Below, in pieces: positions 1 through 8,569 of a stretch of 64,000 nucleotides of DNA (its first letter is position 1; each line of letters starts with the position of its first letter). Below the pieces are notes generated by a model. It saw only the letters and a list, made by a program, of their open reading frames with translations. It did no database searches and was not told the origin of the DNA. Source of the DNA: Thiocapsa bogorovii. GTDB taxonomy: Bacteria > Pseudomonadota > Gammaproteobacteria > Chromatiales > Chromatiaceae. The stretch is from assembly GCF_021228795.1 (NCBI RefSeq), contig NZ_CP089309.1, forward strand, positions 372,001 through 436,000, given 5' to 3'. A program made the translations under genes and the position numbers.

Positions 1-582
1 GGACAGTTCGGCGAGGTCTATCTGCGCGTCGAGCCCATGGAGCGCGGTGCCGGCTTCGAGTTCGTCGATGCCGTCGTGGGCGGCGTGATCCCGAACAACT
101 TCATCCCCTCGATCGAGAAAGGCGTGCGCCAGGTGCTCGAGGAAGGCGCCATTGCTGGATTTCCGATGCACGACATCCGCGTGACGGTTTACGACGGCAA
201 ATTCCACCCTGTCGACTCCAAAGACATCGCCTTCTCGACCGCAGGGCGCAAGGCGTTCATCGAGGCTGTGGAGAAGGCTCGCCCGGTCCTGCTCGAACCG
301 ATCGTGAAGATCCGCATCACCGCGCAAGGCACCGCGATGGGCGACCTCGCGGGCGATCTCTCCAGCCGCCGCGGCCGCATCAACGGCAGCGACAGCAAGA
401 GCCGCGGCCGGATCGTCATCGAGGGCGAGGTCCCGCTTGCGGAGCTCAACGGCTACGATGCTCGCCTGAAGGCCCTGACGGGCGGTGAAGGCACCTACAG
501 CATCGAGCTGAGCCACTACGACACGGTGCCCGCCAACATCCAGAAACAGCTCGCCGACGCGTACCAGCGCGCCGAAGACTGA
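1..582 (+). CDS. Elongation factor G-like protein, C-terminal part
   Basis: The reading frame is open from base 1, so the gene starts upstream of the window; 193 residues are visible. They match domains IV and V of the EF-G translational GTPase family: GQFGEV at the start, then GGVIPNNFIP, ending with the domain V segment GDLSSRRGRI. In canonical FusA the equivalent segments read GQYGHV and GDLSRRRGM. The divergence suggests the shorter EF-G-like paralogue (FusA2 type) rather than the main translocase, but the GTPase domain is outside the window. Family members act on the ribosome. A small hairpin around 594-618 and the strong hairpin at 841-867 lie downstream. Confidence 0.85.
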   Translation, partial: GQFGEVYLRVEPMERGAGFEFVDAVVGGVIPNNFIPSIEKGVRQVLEEGAIAGFPMHDIRVTVYDGKFHPVDSKDIAFSTAGRKAFIEAVEKARPVLLEPIVKIRITAQGTAMGDLAGDLSSRRGRINGSDSKSRGRIVIEGEVPLAELNGYDARLKALTGGEGTYSIELSHYDTVPANIQKQLADAYQRAED

Positions 583-832
583 ACCGGCCCAACGCGGACC
601 GGCGACACACGTCGGTCCGTGCTCCATCGCGGGAGACGACACCCCGCCGCCATGACCCCTGCTTCGGGATCCCCCCGATCTTGTCGACGCACCCTCGGCG
701 ATGCCGCAAGCCGATAGGCATCTCGGCTTTTCGGCAACGTTGAGCACCCGGGTCAACAGGTGGACCTCGTCGCTCATGGCGTGTCGGAGCACCCACGGCC
801 CCTTGAACACCAGCGCTGACATGACTCGCGAG

Positions 833-878
833 AAAAAAAAGGGCTTGCGGCGATCAACCGTAAGCCCTTCTTTTATTT
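833..878. terminator. Bidirectional intrinsic terminator
   Basis: A 10 bp stem with one mismatch is formed by GGGCTTGCGG (841-850) and CCGTAAGCCC (858-867). A run of eight A precedes it and a T-rich tract follows, so it can act on both strands. It ends the EF-G-like transcript on the plus strand. On the minus strand it has the same form as the terminator behind tRNA-fMet at 14594-14637. Confidence 0.7.
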
Positions 879-890
879 GGTAGCGGGGGC
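835..890. repeat. Direct repeat with tRNA-fMet 3' remnant (putative att site, distal)
   Basis: This 56 bp segment repeats almost base for base the sequence at 14594-14651: A-run, hairpin, T-run, then TGGTAGCGGGGGC. The last part is the complement of the 3' end of initiator tRNA including CCA. Here the match stops after those bases and no tRNA body follows, so it is a remnant. Together the two copies bracket the restriction-modification island, as expected for attL and attR of an element integrated in a tRNA 3' end. No integrase gene was found. Confidence 0.65.
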
Positions 891-961
891 GCGCTCACGA
901 CTATTCGCCACATCGACCGACGTGAATGGGCGCGCCGGGTTATGCGCCCGACCCAGCAGCA

Positions 962-1677
962 TTAGTAGCCCCACTCTTCATGCCCCAAGGGCAGACCATT
1001 GAGCAGGTCCCGCGACTGCTGCCACTGCGGCAGATGGCGGTCCATCAGCTCGACAAACCGAGCGTTGTGATGGCGTTCCAGCAGATGCGTCAGCTCATGG
1101 ACGACGATGTACTCCAGGCACTCCGCCGGCTTCTTGGCGAGCTCGGTATTGAGACGGATCGTCCGAGCGTCGGGATTGCAGCTTCCCCAGCGGGTTTTCA
1201 TGCGCTGCACGAACAGGCGCTGGACGCGGACGCCGAGGATGGGTTCCCAGGTTCGCATCAGGGTGGCCGCAGCATCCCGGACTTGCCGGCGGTACCAGTC
1301 TGCCATGACGGCGTCCCGCTGCGCTTGGCTCGTCCCCGGCCGAATCCTCAGCACCAGCGAGCCGGGATTGATCGTCACGGTCGGCGCGGTCTCCTCCTCA
1401 ACCAGGCTCAGCAGGTAACGCCGGCCCCAAAGATAGTGGCTCTCGCGCTCCAGAACCTCGCGTGGCGTTTCCCGTGCCTGCGCATGAAGCTTTTCTGCTG
1501 GGTCCTGATCCAGCCGAGCTTGGACACGGCAAAGACCCGCAGGGTCTCCAGGCTCATGTGCGCGGGTGCGGCGAGGCGCACCCGACCGTCGGGCGGATAG
1601 ACACTGAGGTGGACGTGCTTGATGTCTTTGAAGATGACATCGACCGCGATGTCGCCGAGCTGAATCCGGTCGGTCAT
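962..1677 (-). pseudogene. SprT/YgjP-like metallopeptidase (DUF45), frameshifted
   Basis: Two minus-strand frames join into one protein of about 238 residues of the YgjP (DUF45) zinc metallopeptidase family. The N-terminal part (1677 to about 1491) holds the usual strand-rich start. The C-terminal part holds the HELTHLLERHH zinc motif and the MKTRWGSC segment typical of the family. The break falls in a four-base homopolymer at 1491-1494; one extra base there would restore the frame. It is either a real frameshift or a sequencing error. The start ATG shares one base with the hsdR stop (TGATG), so the two were translationally coupled, as is common for YgjP-like genes after type I restriction genes. 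Confidence 0.75.
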
Positions 1678-4600
1678 CAGTATTCGGTCTGCGCCTTGAT
1701 GATCAGAAAGACCCGCTCGACCTCGCTCGTGTCCTGCAATACGCCATAGAGCGCCGCCTTGATGACCTGCTCGCGGGCCTGCACACCTCGCCAGCCGTCG
1801 GGACGCACGGTCTTGGCCACCTCGTCGATCTTGAGCGCCAGATCCACGGCCACGGCAGCGGGCGCATAGGCCCCTTGATCATCGGCAGCCGGCAGCACCG
1901 CCGGAGTTGGAGCGGCAATGGACTTCAGGTTGTTGAAGAGGGCCCGCTTTCCCGGTGTATCCAGTGCCGCCGGGGTGTCTTTGGCCTGGCCGGCTGCGAC
2001 CCGCTTCGCAAGCTCCGCGATCTTCTGCAGATACTCTTCGTAGGCGATCGCCTTCGCCTTGCGCTGCGCGATGATCTCCTGCAACTGGGCGGAGATCTTG
2101 GCGTAGAAGGCCGGATCGGTCAGATGCTCCTTGATGATGGTGCGGCGGACGTTGTTCTCGATCGTCTCGGCGATCGCGTTCTTGTTACCCTGCATGCCGC
2201 CCAGGCGCATGGCAATCGCCTCGGCAATGCCGCTCTTCACGATCAGGTCCAGCAGACCCAGGTTCTCGAAGGGGGAGATCCGACGCGGATCATCCGCCTC
2301 GATATAGGTATCGATGAGATGGCGCATGTCGGCCTCGTAGGGCTTGAGGTCGAGCGTCTCGCCGCTGGCCTGTCGGACCAACTCGCGCAGCTTCAGCGCT
2401 TGGTCGAGCTGCTGCTTGATGCGGGCCATGTCCTCGCCGCTGTAACCGGCCTCCTCCAGCTCGTCGGCCATGTTGGCATAGGCCCGGACCAGGGCAACGG
2501 TCGCCATGTAAAGCGCGGCCCGTCGCGGCTCTCGGTCCTCGAGATCGCCGGGGATCTCGGTATTGCCGCAAAAATAGTGAATATGCTCCAACTCGCCCTT
2601 GGGCGGCTTTACCGGCCCAGAGGAGTGCGAAGGTTTCCAGAGCCGTGTCCAGACGCTCCTTGCCGGTCTCGAGGCGATCCCGCAAGAGGACCTGCGGATC
2701 CGCGCCGCCGGCGCTGCGGTCCAGCTCCGAGGTGTAGACCGCGATGCTGTTCTCCACCTTTTTGAAGAGATCCTTGTAGTCGACGATATAGCCGAAGTCC
2801 TTGTCGTCCCCGTCCAGCCGATTGGTCCGACAGATCGCCTGAAACAGGCCGTGGTCCTGCATGGATTTGTCGATATAGAGATAGGTACAGTGCGGCGCAT
2901 CGAAGCCGGTCAGCAGCTTGTCCACGACCACCAAGAGCTTCATGTTGGCCGGCTCTTTGACGAACAGCGTCTTGGCCTGCTGTTCGAAGGTCTCGGTTTT
3001 AGTCATCTGCGGCTTGGCGACGATGTCCTTCAGCAAGCCCTTGTAGACCTTGTAGATGAACTGCTTGTCGGTCTCGGTGTTGGCGCCGACCTCCTCCTTG
3101 GTGACATCCTTCGCCTGCGGGTTGTAGGAGGTCACGACCGCACACTTGCCCTTCAGCGGCGTCTTCTGAAACAGCATGAAATACTTGCAGGCCTCGTAGA
3201 TGCTGGAGGCCACCAGCATGGCGTTGCCGCGTTGGCTGGACAGGCGCGGCTTGAGACTGAAGTCGAAGACGATGTCGCTCACCACCCGATCCATGCGCGA
3301 GCGCGAGCTGAGCACGCTTTGCAGGGTCACCCACCGGCCCTTCAGCTCTTCCTTCTGCCAGTCGTTCAGACCCTTCGTTTTGATCTCGAACCAGGCGTCG
3401 ATCTTCTCTTTGGAGCCGAGCCGCTGGTCGATGTCGCGCGCCTCGTAAATGAGATCGAGCGCCACCTCATCCTCGACCGCCTCGCTGAACTTGTAGGTGT
3501 GGATGTAGCCGCCGAAGACCTCCAGGCTGGTGGCCTTGTCCTTCTTCAGGAGCGGCGTGCCGGTAAAGCCGATGAAGACCGCGTTGGGCATCAGGGCCTT
3601 CATCACCCGATGCAGCTTGCCGCTCTGGGTGCGATGACACTCGTCTACGAAGACGAAGACCTCGCCGACCGTCTGGCTGGGCTGTCCCTCGAGCGCCTTG
3701 ATGAAGGCATCGACGTCATCCACATCGCGGCGGCCGAACTTGTGCACCAGGGAGCAGAGCAGCCGTGGCTTGGCCTGGCCGAGCCGGGCCATCAGATCGC
3801 GCCCACTGTTGGTGCGATAGATGGATTCGCCGGCCTGGCTGAAGACGCCCTCGATCTGGCTGTCCAGCTCGTCGCGGTCGGTGATGATCACGACGCGTGC
3901 GTCGGGAAAGGTCTCCAGGATCCAACGCGCCAGCAGCACCATGACAATGCTCTTGCCGCTGCCCTGGGTGTGCCAGATAATCCCGCCTTGGCGCCGCCGC
4001 ACATGGCCCTGCGCCGCCTTGACCCCGAAGTATTGATGGGCCCTCGGCAGCTTCTTGATAACGCCGTCGAAGAGCACGAAGTCGCGCATCAGCTCGATCA
4101 GGCGCCGCTTCTCGCAGAGCTTGAGCAGATACTTGTCCAGCTTGAAACGGCTGTCGTCCGCCTCGTCCTCCTTCCAGGCGAGGAAATAGTTCTCGGGCGT
4201 GCCGATGGTGCCGTATTTCAGCCCTTGCGAGTCGTTGCCCGCGAAGACGAGCTGTATCGTGCTGTAGAACCAGGCGTTGAACTCGGGCTGCTGATTGGAC
4301 AGGCTCTGGCGGATGCCGTCGCCCATCGACACCCGACTGCTCTTCAGCTCCAGGGTGCCGATGGCGAGGCCGTTCATGTAAATGACTGCATCGGGTCGCC
4401 GTTCGGCGGCGTCCGGCGCGTGGCCCTTGAGCGTGACCTCCTCGGCAATGGCGAAGTCGTTCGCCTCCGGCACGCTCCAATCGATCAGATGGACGGTCTC
4501 GGTGACCTGACCCGCCTCGATCTTCACCGGCAACCCATAGCGCAGCAGGCTGTAGACCGCCTCATTGTTGGCATACAGGGTACGGCTTGGGTTGTCCGCC

Positions 4601-4803
4601 TCGGTGCGCAGGCGGTAGAGCGCCGTGGCGATCTGCGCCTCGGAATAACCGCGATCGGTCAGCCAGGCCGACAGCAGACCTTCCTCGATGTTGCTGTTGC
4701 TCGCCCGATCGGCCCAGTCGCCGAGATGCCGATAGCCCAACTCATCGCGGAACAGGGCGATCACCCGGTTCTGGGTGTCTCGTTCGGATTGACCGACGCT
4801 CAT
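1677..4803 (-). pseudogene. hsdR: Type I restriction enzyme R subunit HsdR, frameshifted
   Basis: The ATG at 4803 has an AGGAG box upstream and opens about 1040 residues, the normal size for HsdR. Visible in order are the PD-(D/E)xK nuclease segment with ELK near residue 152, Walker A GSGKS near 283, the DECH helicase box near 386, a FTGTP motif, and a C-terminal helical region. The frame breaks near 2618-2622: the protein runs in one frame to ETFALLW, then continues in another from PVKPPKGE. HsdR is the motor and nuclease of the R2M2S complex and cuts unmodified DNA. With hsdM also broken, the system is probably dead unless the break is a sequencing error. Confidence 0.85.
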
Positions 4804-4941
4804 GCCATCGACTCCTGAAACAGATCCATTGTGATCAGTCGCACGGCCGCGGATCGTCCTTTGACTTGGCGACGAGACGGACACCGACCGGATCATGCAT
4901 GACGTCGCTCCGGCAAACCGGAGACGAGCAGTCAGGGCGAG

Positions 4942-5310
4942 TCAGGTATACCCGCCGTCGGCGATGCGCGCCAGATAAGCCTTCACGGCCTCGGTCCGGC
5001 CGGTCTTCACTAGCTCCTCGGCGGTCTTGTCCCCGAAGGAGTGCAAGGGCTGATTGCGAAACCAGGCAAAGGCAAGTCCCGCGGAACCTGCCCAGCCCGT
5101 GGCGCGGTTGATGATCTCGACAGTGTCACGCAGCCGCGCCTGGGTCTGACGCGATCGCAGCCGACTGCGCCTGGAGACCGCATCGCGCGACAACCCGGTC
5201 GCCAAGGCCAGCTCGGTCTTGGTGACGCGTAGCCGATCGGCGAGACGATCGGTCGCGAGCATCCCGTCGTCGGTGATGACGTCATTGAGCAGCTCAGCAG
5301 GAAGCGACAT
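4942..5310 (-). CDS. Xre/MbcA/ParS-type antitoxin (DUF2384), no toxin beside it
   Basis: 122 residues from the ATG at 5310. The N-terminal half looks like a degenerate helix-turn-helix (TELALATGLSRDAVSRR). The C-terminal half has the DUF2384 toxin-binding pattern: a conserved W in AFAWFRNQPLHSFG, then EELVKTGRTEAVKAYL and a final GGYT. Such proteins neutralise RES-domain toxins and bind their own promoter. No RES toxin gene lies next to it: hsdR follows downstream (gap 138 bases) and a short plus-strand gene lies upstream. It may be an orphan, or it may regulate the hsdR promoter in front of it; the latter is inference. Confidence 0.7.
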   Translation of the reverse strand: MSLPAELLNDVITDDGMLATDRLADRLRVTKTELALATGLSRDAVSRRSRLRSRQTQARLRDTVEIINRATGWAGSAGLAFAWFRNQPLHSFGDKTAEELVKTGRTEAVKAYLARIADGGYT

Positions 5311-5475
5311 GATTCTACATCGGCAACTTGAACGATTCAGGGTTAGATGATGAGCATCGCCCGGCGGCAAGAGTCAAGACCTGAGGTTTGAAGCACGCTC
5401 GGCACCAATCCGGGTGTGCCACGCAACGGTTGGCGCTATACTCCCTACTCTAATTCACGGATAAAGAGCATCGCG

Positions 5476-5634
5476 ATGGAGACCAAACCCATCAAGAAAA
5501 TCCCGAGCAAGAAGAAGATCCTGCGCGCCGTTGCGAGCTCGACCGCGATTGAAACCGGCCAACCCGTCGAGCAACTCGAACGCCTGCTGCGGAGGAAGCG
5601 CAGTCCATTTCGGCACCTGACGCTGGCTGACTGA
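5476..5634 (+). CDS. Small basic hypothetical protein
   Basis: 52 residues with a lysine-rich start (KPIKKIPSKKK) and a C-terminus ending RHLTLAD. It is the only island gene on the plus strand apart from the IS1380 transposase, and its stop lies 11 bases from the convergent fic stop. A TATACT box is near 5438. I do not recognise a family. Size, charge and position would suit an antitoxin or DNA-binding peptide, but nothing in the sequence proves it; it could also be non-coding. Confidence 0.4.
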   Translation: METKPIKKIPSKKKILRAVASSTAIETGQPVEQLERLLRRKRSPFRHLTLAD

Positions 5635-5645
5635 TTGATTTTTCG

Positions 5646-6266
5646 TTATTGCCCCATCGCCTGATCGACCAAGCCGATCATCGCGTCGTAGTTCCGTGTC
5701 AACCCAGTTTGGATTGCGCTGAAGTAGGATGGCTTATCGGAATCCCAAAGACTGTAATCCAACGGATCCCGTCCGGCCTGCACGGCCATGACATCCGCCA
5801 ATAATCGGGCGAGCCGTCCGTTTCCTTCACGAAAAGGGTGAATCAGGATCAACTCGACGTGCGTTACCGCGATTGCATAAGCCAAACGGGCAGGTGCAAT
5901 CGTGCGACAGGGCGTCAAGCAAGCCAGATAATCCCGTTCAAAGACTTCCAGCAGCCGTGGAATCTGTGCCGCTGCCGCGAAGTGGAAGTCACCTTTGCTG
6001 AGATTGACGGATCGTTCCTCGCCGGCCCAATCGTATAGATTGCCCAGCCAGCGACGGTGCCAGGTCTTCAGATCCTGGATCTCCAGTCGTCGATCCGGAA
6101 AGGCGTCGATTAGCACCGCTTGATACAGCTTTTCCAGCAGGACCAACTCAACCTCGGCGATCTCCGCTGGATCGAAAATGCCCAACTTATTCGCCAGAAC
6201 CCGATGATTCGATCCCGGCTGGAAGGTTCCCTGCGGGCCATCGGCCTGGTAGCGATCACTGTTCAA
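5646..6266 (-). CDS. Fic domain protein (AMP transferase-like)
   Basis: The Fic core motif HPFREGNGRLAR is intact, with the catalytic His and the phosphate-binding Asn/Arg. The N-terminal part has the segment GSNHRVLANKLGI usual in Fic/cell-filamentation proteins. Fic proteins usually transfer AMP from ATP to a target protein. I chose the TTG at 6266 (206 residues) because an AAGG box sits five bases before it and family similarity begins there; ATG starts at 6311 and 6356 are possible but add non-conserved residues. The gene overlaps the 3' end of the 63-codon gene upstream by 11 bases, so the two are coupled. No inhibitory (S/T)xxxE(G/N) helix was found in either protein. Confidence 0.8.
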   Translation of the reverse strand: MNSDRYQADGPQGTFQPGSNHRVLANKLGIFDPAEIAEVELVLLEKLYQAVLIDAFPDRRLEIQDLKTWHRRWLGNLYDWAGEERSVNLSKGDFHFAAAAQIPRLLEVFERDYLACLTPCRTIAPARLAYAIAVTHVELILIHPFREGNGRLARLLADVMAVQAGRDPLDYSLWDSDKPSYFSAIQTGLTRNYDAMIGLVDQAMGQ

Positions 6267-6450
6267 CGGTGCCTTGCTCGATGCGGTCGGACTCCGGTTC
6301 CGCTGGTGCATCGGGTCCGATGCAGACGGGGCGGTCGCCCCGCCATACGACGGCATATTGACCCGACCGACGCTTGCGCTCCAGCGCGCCGTCCACAGCC
6401 TTCCTCAAAGCACTTAGGGCATTCGTCTCGTAGTCTGGTGTCTGCATCAT
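6256..6450 (-). CDS. Small protein coupled to fic
   Basis: About 63-64 residues from ATG 6450 (or the adjacent ATG 6447), with GGAG seven bases upstream. It has a charged helical N-terminal half (ALRKAVDGALERKRRSG) and a short strand-like part (YAVVWRGDRPVCIG). Its stop codon lies inside the start region of fic, giving translational coupling as in toxin-antitoxin pairs. It does not carry the VbhA-type inhibitory motif, so a role as Fic antitoxin is inferred only from position. Confidence 0.55.
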   Translation of the reverse strand: MMQTPDYETNALSALRKAVDGALERKRRSGQYAVVWRGDRPVCIGPDAPAEPESDRIEQGTVEQ

Positions 6451-6610
6451 GTCGATCTCCAGCCGGATAGTCGCTCCTTGATCGCGTGCCGCAATGACGG
6501 CCTTCCGTGCGCACCACACGCCGAGTAAGCAATCCGCACAATGGCTTTGACGATCAACGTCTCGTTGAAATCTTCGCTGATCATTAACCATTTTGACCGA
6601 ACCGGGGCGG

Positions 6611-8569
6611 TTATTCCGACACCGCGGGCCCTTCCGCCAGAATCTCCGCCTTCACATAGCGCCGAAACTCCGCGATCCCGTTGAAGCAGCGAAAGCCGGC
6701 TTGGCTCGCAATTGCGATGGTTTCGGCGGTCTCGTTCAGCAGAACGGCGACCGGCTGGCTCAGCTCTTCCTGAATGCCGCTCGGCCAGGCCAGGTCGAGG
6801 ACGGCCTTCTGCTCACCGGTATCGGGGTCCGCAAAGTCGTAGGGCAGCATGCCGCGCGGCAGGCCCATTGTCTCCATCCAAGCATTCAAGGCTTCAAGCT
6901 GGGTCTCTTCCTCTTCGCTCGTGATCCCGCCGGGCACCGTCGAGGGCTTGGGTGCCATGACCGAAGAGCCGGACAACCATCCGGTATCGCCGTGCAGCAA
7001 CTCTTCCATGCGCTGGTTGACCTCGGCGGCAAGCAACGCCTTGCGGGCTTCGAGGAAGTCGCGGAAATTCGCGATCTTCCACAGCTCGGGATCATCTGGA
7101 ATCCACTGCGACGCCAGCGCGCCGGGGTGCGCCTGCTCCACCTCTGGGAAGTAGACCTCCGGGAGCCGATCGCGGATGTCGAGGTTGGTGTCCTTGGTCA
7201 GGAAGCAGAAATTGCCCAGCGCGTTGACCTCCGGCCGCTTGAAGTCGCGCTTATAGAGCTGCGCCTTCGGGAAGATGTGATGCACCTCCAAACGACTCAT
7301 CTTGCCGAGCAAGCTCGACTTGAGCGGCAGCCCGGTTCCCCAGTCGCGTGCAAGACCCATCCGGGTGAGCAGATAGAGCACGGGATAGAAGCGTGCCCCG
7401 AGGCTCCAGCCGGTGAAGTGGCCCGGCTCGACGCGCAGCCCGCCGTGCCACAGCCGCAATTGCTCCAAGAGCTTGTCCAAACCGCCATCCGAGCCTTCCA
7501 ACGCCGCCAGATCCTGGTCGATGAAGGATTCGGTCGAGCCCGAAAAACGCCCCCACATGCCCGCTTGCACAAACCAGAACAACAGTTTGTCGCGCTCGAT
7601 CTCGCCCATCGATCCGCTGCGTCGGTCCAGGTAGCGCACCATCACCGGCACTCCGAAGCGGCCGAAGAAGACCTGGTCGTGATCCAGTCCCAGCCGTCCA
7701 CTGATCAGGTTCAGGCTGGTGTCGATGTGCTTGATCGCGCGCTTCAGACCCTCTTGGACCTCGGCTGCATTCTTTTCATGCAGGTATTGGAACTTGGCTT
7801 CACCCGTGAGGACCGTGTTGACCGAGCGCAGAAGCCAGTCGAGGCTGAAGTGATAATCGGCCTTCGCCCATTCCTTCAGCTTTGCCTTCATGGTGTCGCG
7901 CGCCTCGGGCCACTCGGCGCAGATCTTGGCCAGAGCCAGGTCGCCCTTGGAGAGCTTGGTGCCGCCGCTGTTGACTCGATTGAAGATGTCGACCACCACG
8001 TCGAGTGACTTGTCGGCGCCGGTCACCTCCTCGGTATGCAGGTCGATATCGGTCACACCGAGCAGACGACTGAGCCGACCCACATAATCGCCGACCTTCG
8101 CCGCCAACTCAGGCTGAGCAGTCAAGCGAGTCACGAACTGCCCCAGCCCGGCCGTTCCCTTCTGCATCAACTCGGTCACGTCGATCCAGAGCGGATCATC
8201 CTGCATCTTCACGGGCTGATAGAAGGCGAAGGTTTCGTTCTCCAGATGGAACCGCAAGCCTGTGAAGGTCTGGGCGTTGCCGTCGAAGAACTTGGGTGGC
8301 TTGCCGCGCACCACGCCGTAAAGCGATGTCATGCGCTGCTGGCCATCGAGCAGGAGCTTCACCACGCCAGCGGCCAATGGCCCATCCCCGCGATGCGCGG
8401 CGGTCTTGGATTCGGTCGCCCAGACCAGCAGGCCCCCGATCGGATGACGCCGGTAGAGCGAGTCGAACAGCCCACGAACCTGATCGCGATTCCAGACATA
8501 GCCGCGTTGAAACTCGGGCAGGGCCATGTGGCCGCTGTCGATATGGTCAAGGATGGTGGAGATCTTCAT
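6611..8569 (-). CDS. GmrSD-like DUF262 protein with HNH-type C-terminal domain
   Basis: 652 residues. The N-terminal DUF262 domain shows QRGYVW (residues 21-26) and the nucleotide-binding/hydrolysis motif DGQQR (75-79), as in GmrS and BrxU. A second domain has HHIFPKAQ near residue 430 followed by N...LGNFCFLTKDTN, the DUF1524/HNH-like pattern of GmrD. About 150 more C-terminal residues are rich in W and L. GmrSD enzymes are NTP-dependent nucleases that restrict modified phage DNA. The ATG overlaps the hsdS stop (ATGA), so it is co-translated with the specificity subunit. No frameshift is seen, so it may be the one working nuclease of the operon. Confidence 0.85.
   Translation of the reverse strand: MKISTILDHIDSGHMALPEFQRGYVWNRDQVRGLFDSLYRRHPIGGLLVWATESKTAAHRGDGPLAAGVVKLLLDGQQRMTSLYGVVRGKPPKFFDGNAQTFTGLRFHLENETFAFYQPVKMQDDPLWIDVTELMQKGTAGLGQFVTRLTAQPELAAKVGDYVGRLSRLLGVTDIDLHTEEVTGADKSLDVVVDIFNRVNSGGTKLSKGDLALAKICAEWPEARDTMKAKLKEWAKADYHFSLDWLLRSVNTVLTGEAKFQYLHEKNAAEVQEGLKRAIKHIDTSLNLISGRLGLDHDQVFFGRFGVPVMVRYLDRRSGSMGEIERDKLLFWFVQAGMWGRFSGSTESFIDQDLAALEGSDGGLDKLLEQLRLWHGGLRVEPGHFTGWSLGARFYPVLYLLTRMGLARDWGTGLPLKSSLLGKMSRLEVHHIFPKAQLYKRDFKRPEVNALGNFCFLTKDTNLDIRDRLPEVYFPEVEQAHPGALASQWIPDDPELWKIANFRDFLEARKALLAAEVNQRMEELLHGDTGWLSGSSVMAPKPSTVPGGITSEEEETQLEALNAWMETMGLPRGMLPYDFADPDTGEQKAVLDLAWPSGIQEELSQPVAVLLNETAETIAIASQAGFRCFNGIAEFRRYVKAEILAEGPAVSE

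Larger units (their letters stand above)
583..961. other. Non-coding stretch holding the left island boundary
   Basis: No convincing gene is seen in these 379 bases. The part before about 830 has only a short imperfect hairpin near 594-618. The rest holds the terminator-like hairpin and the tRNA 3'-end remnant described separately, then about 70 bases up to the stop codon of the SprT-like pseudogene. Confidence 0.6.

Noticed and set aside
2599-4818. 739-codon open frame antisense to hsdR
   Set aside because: It mirrors the codons of hsdR, has no motifs, and hsdR is clearly the real gene.
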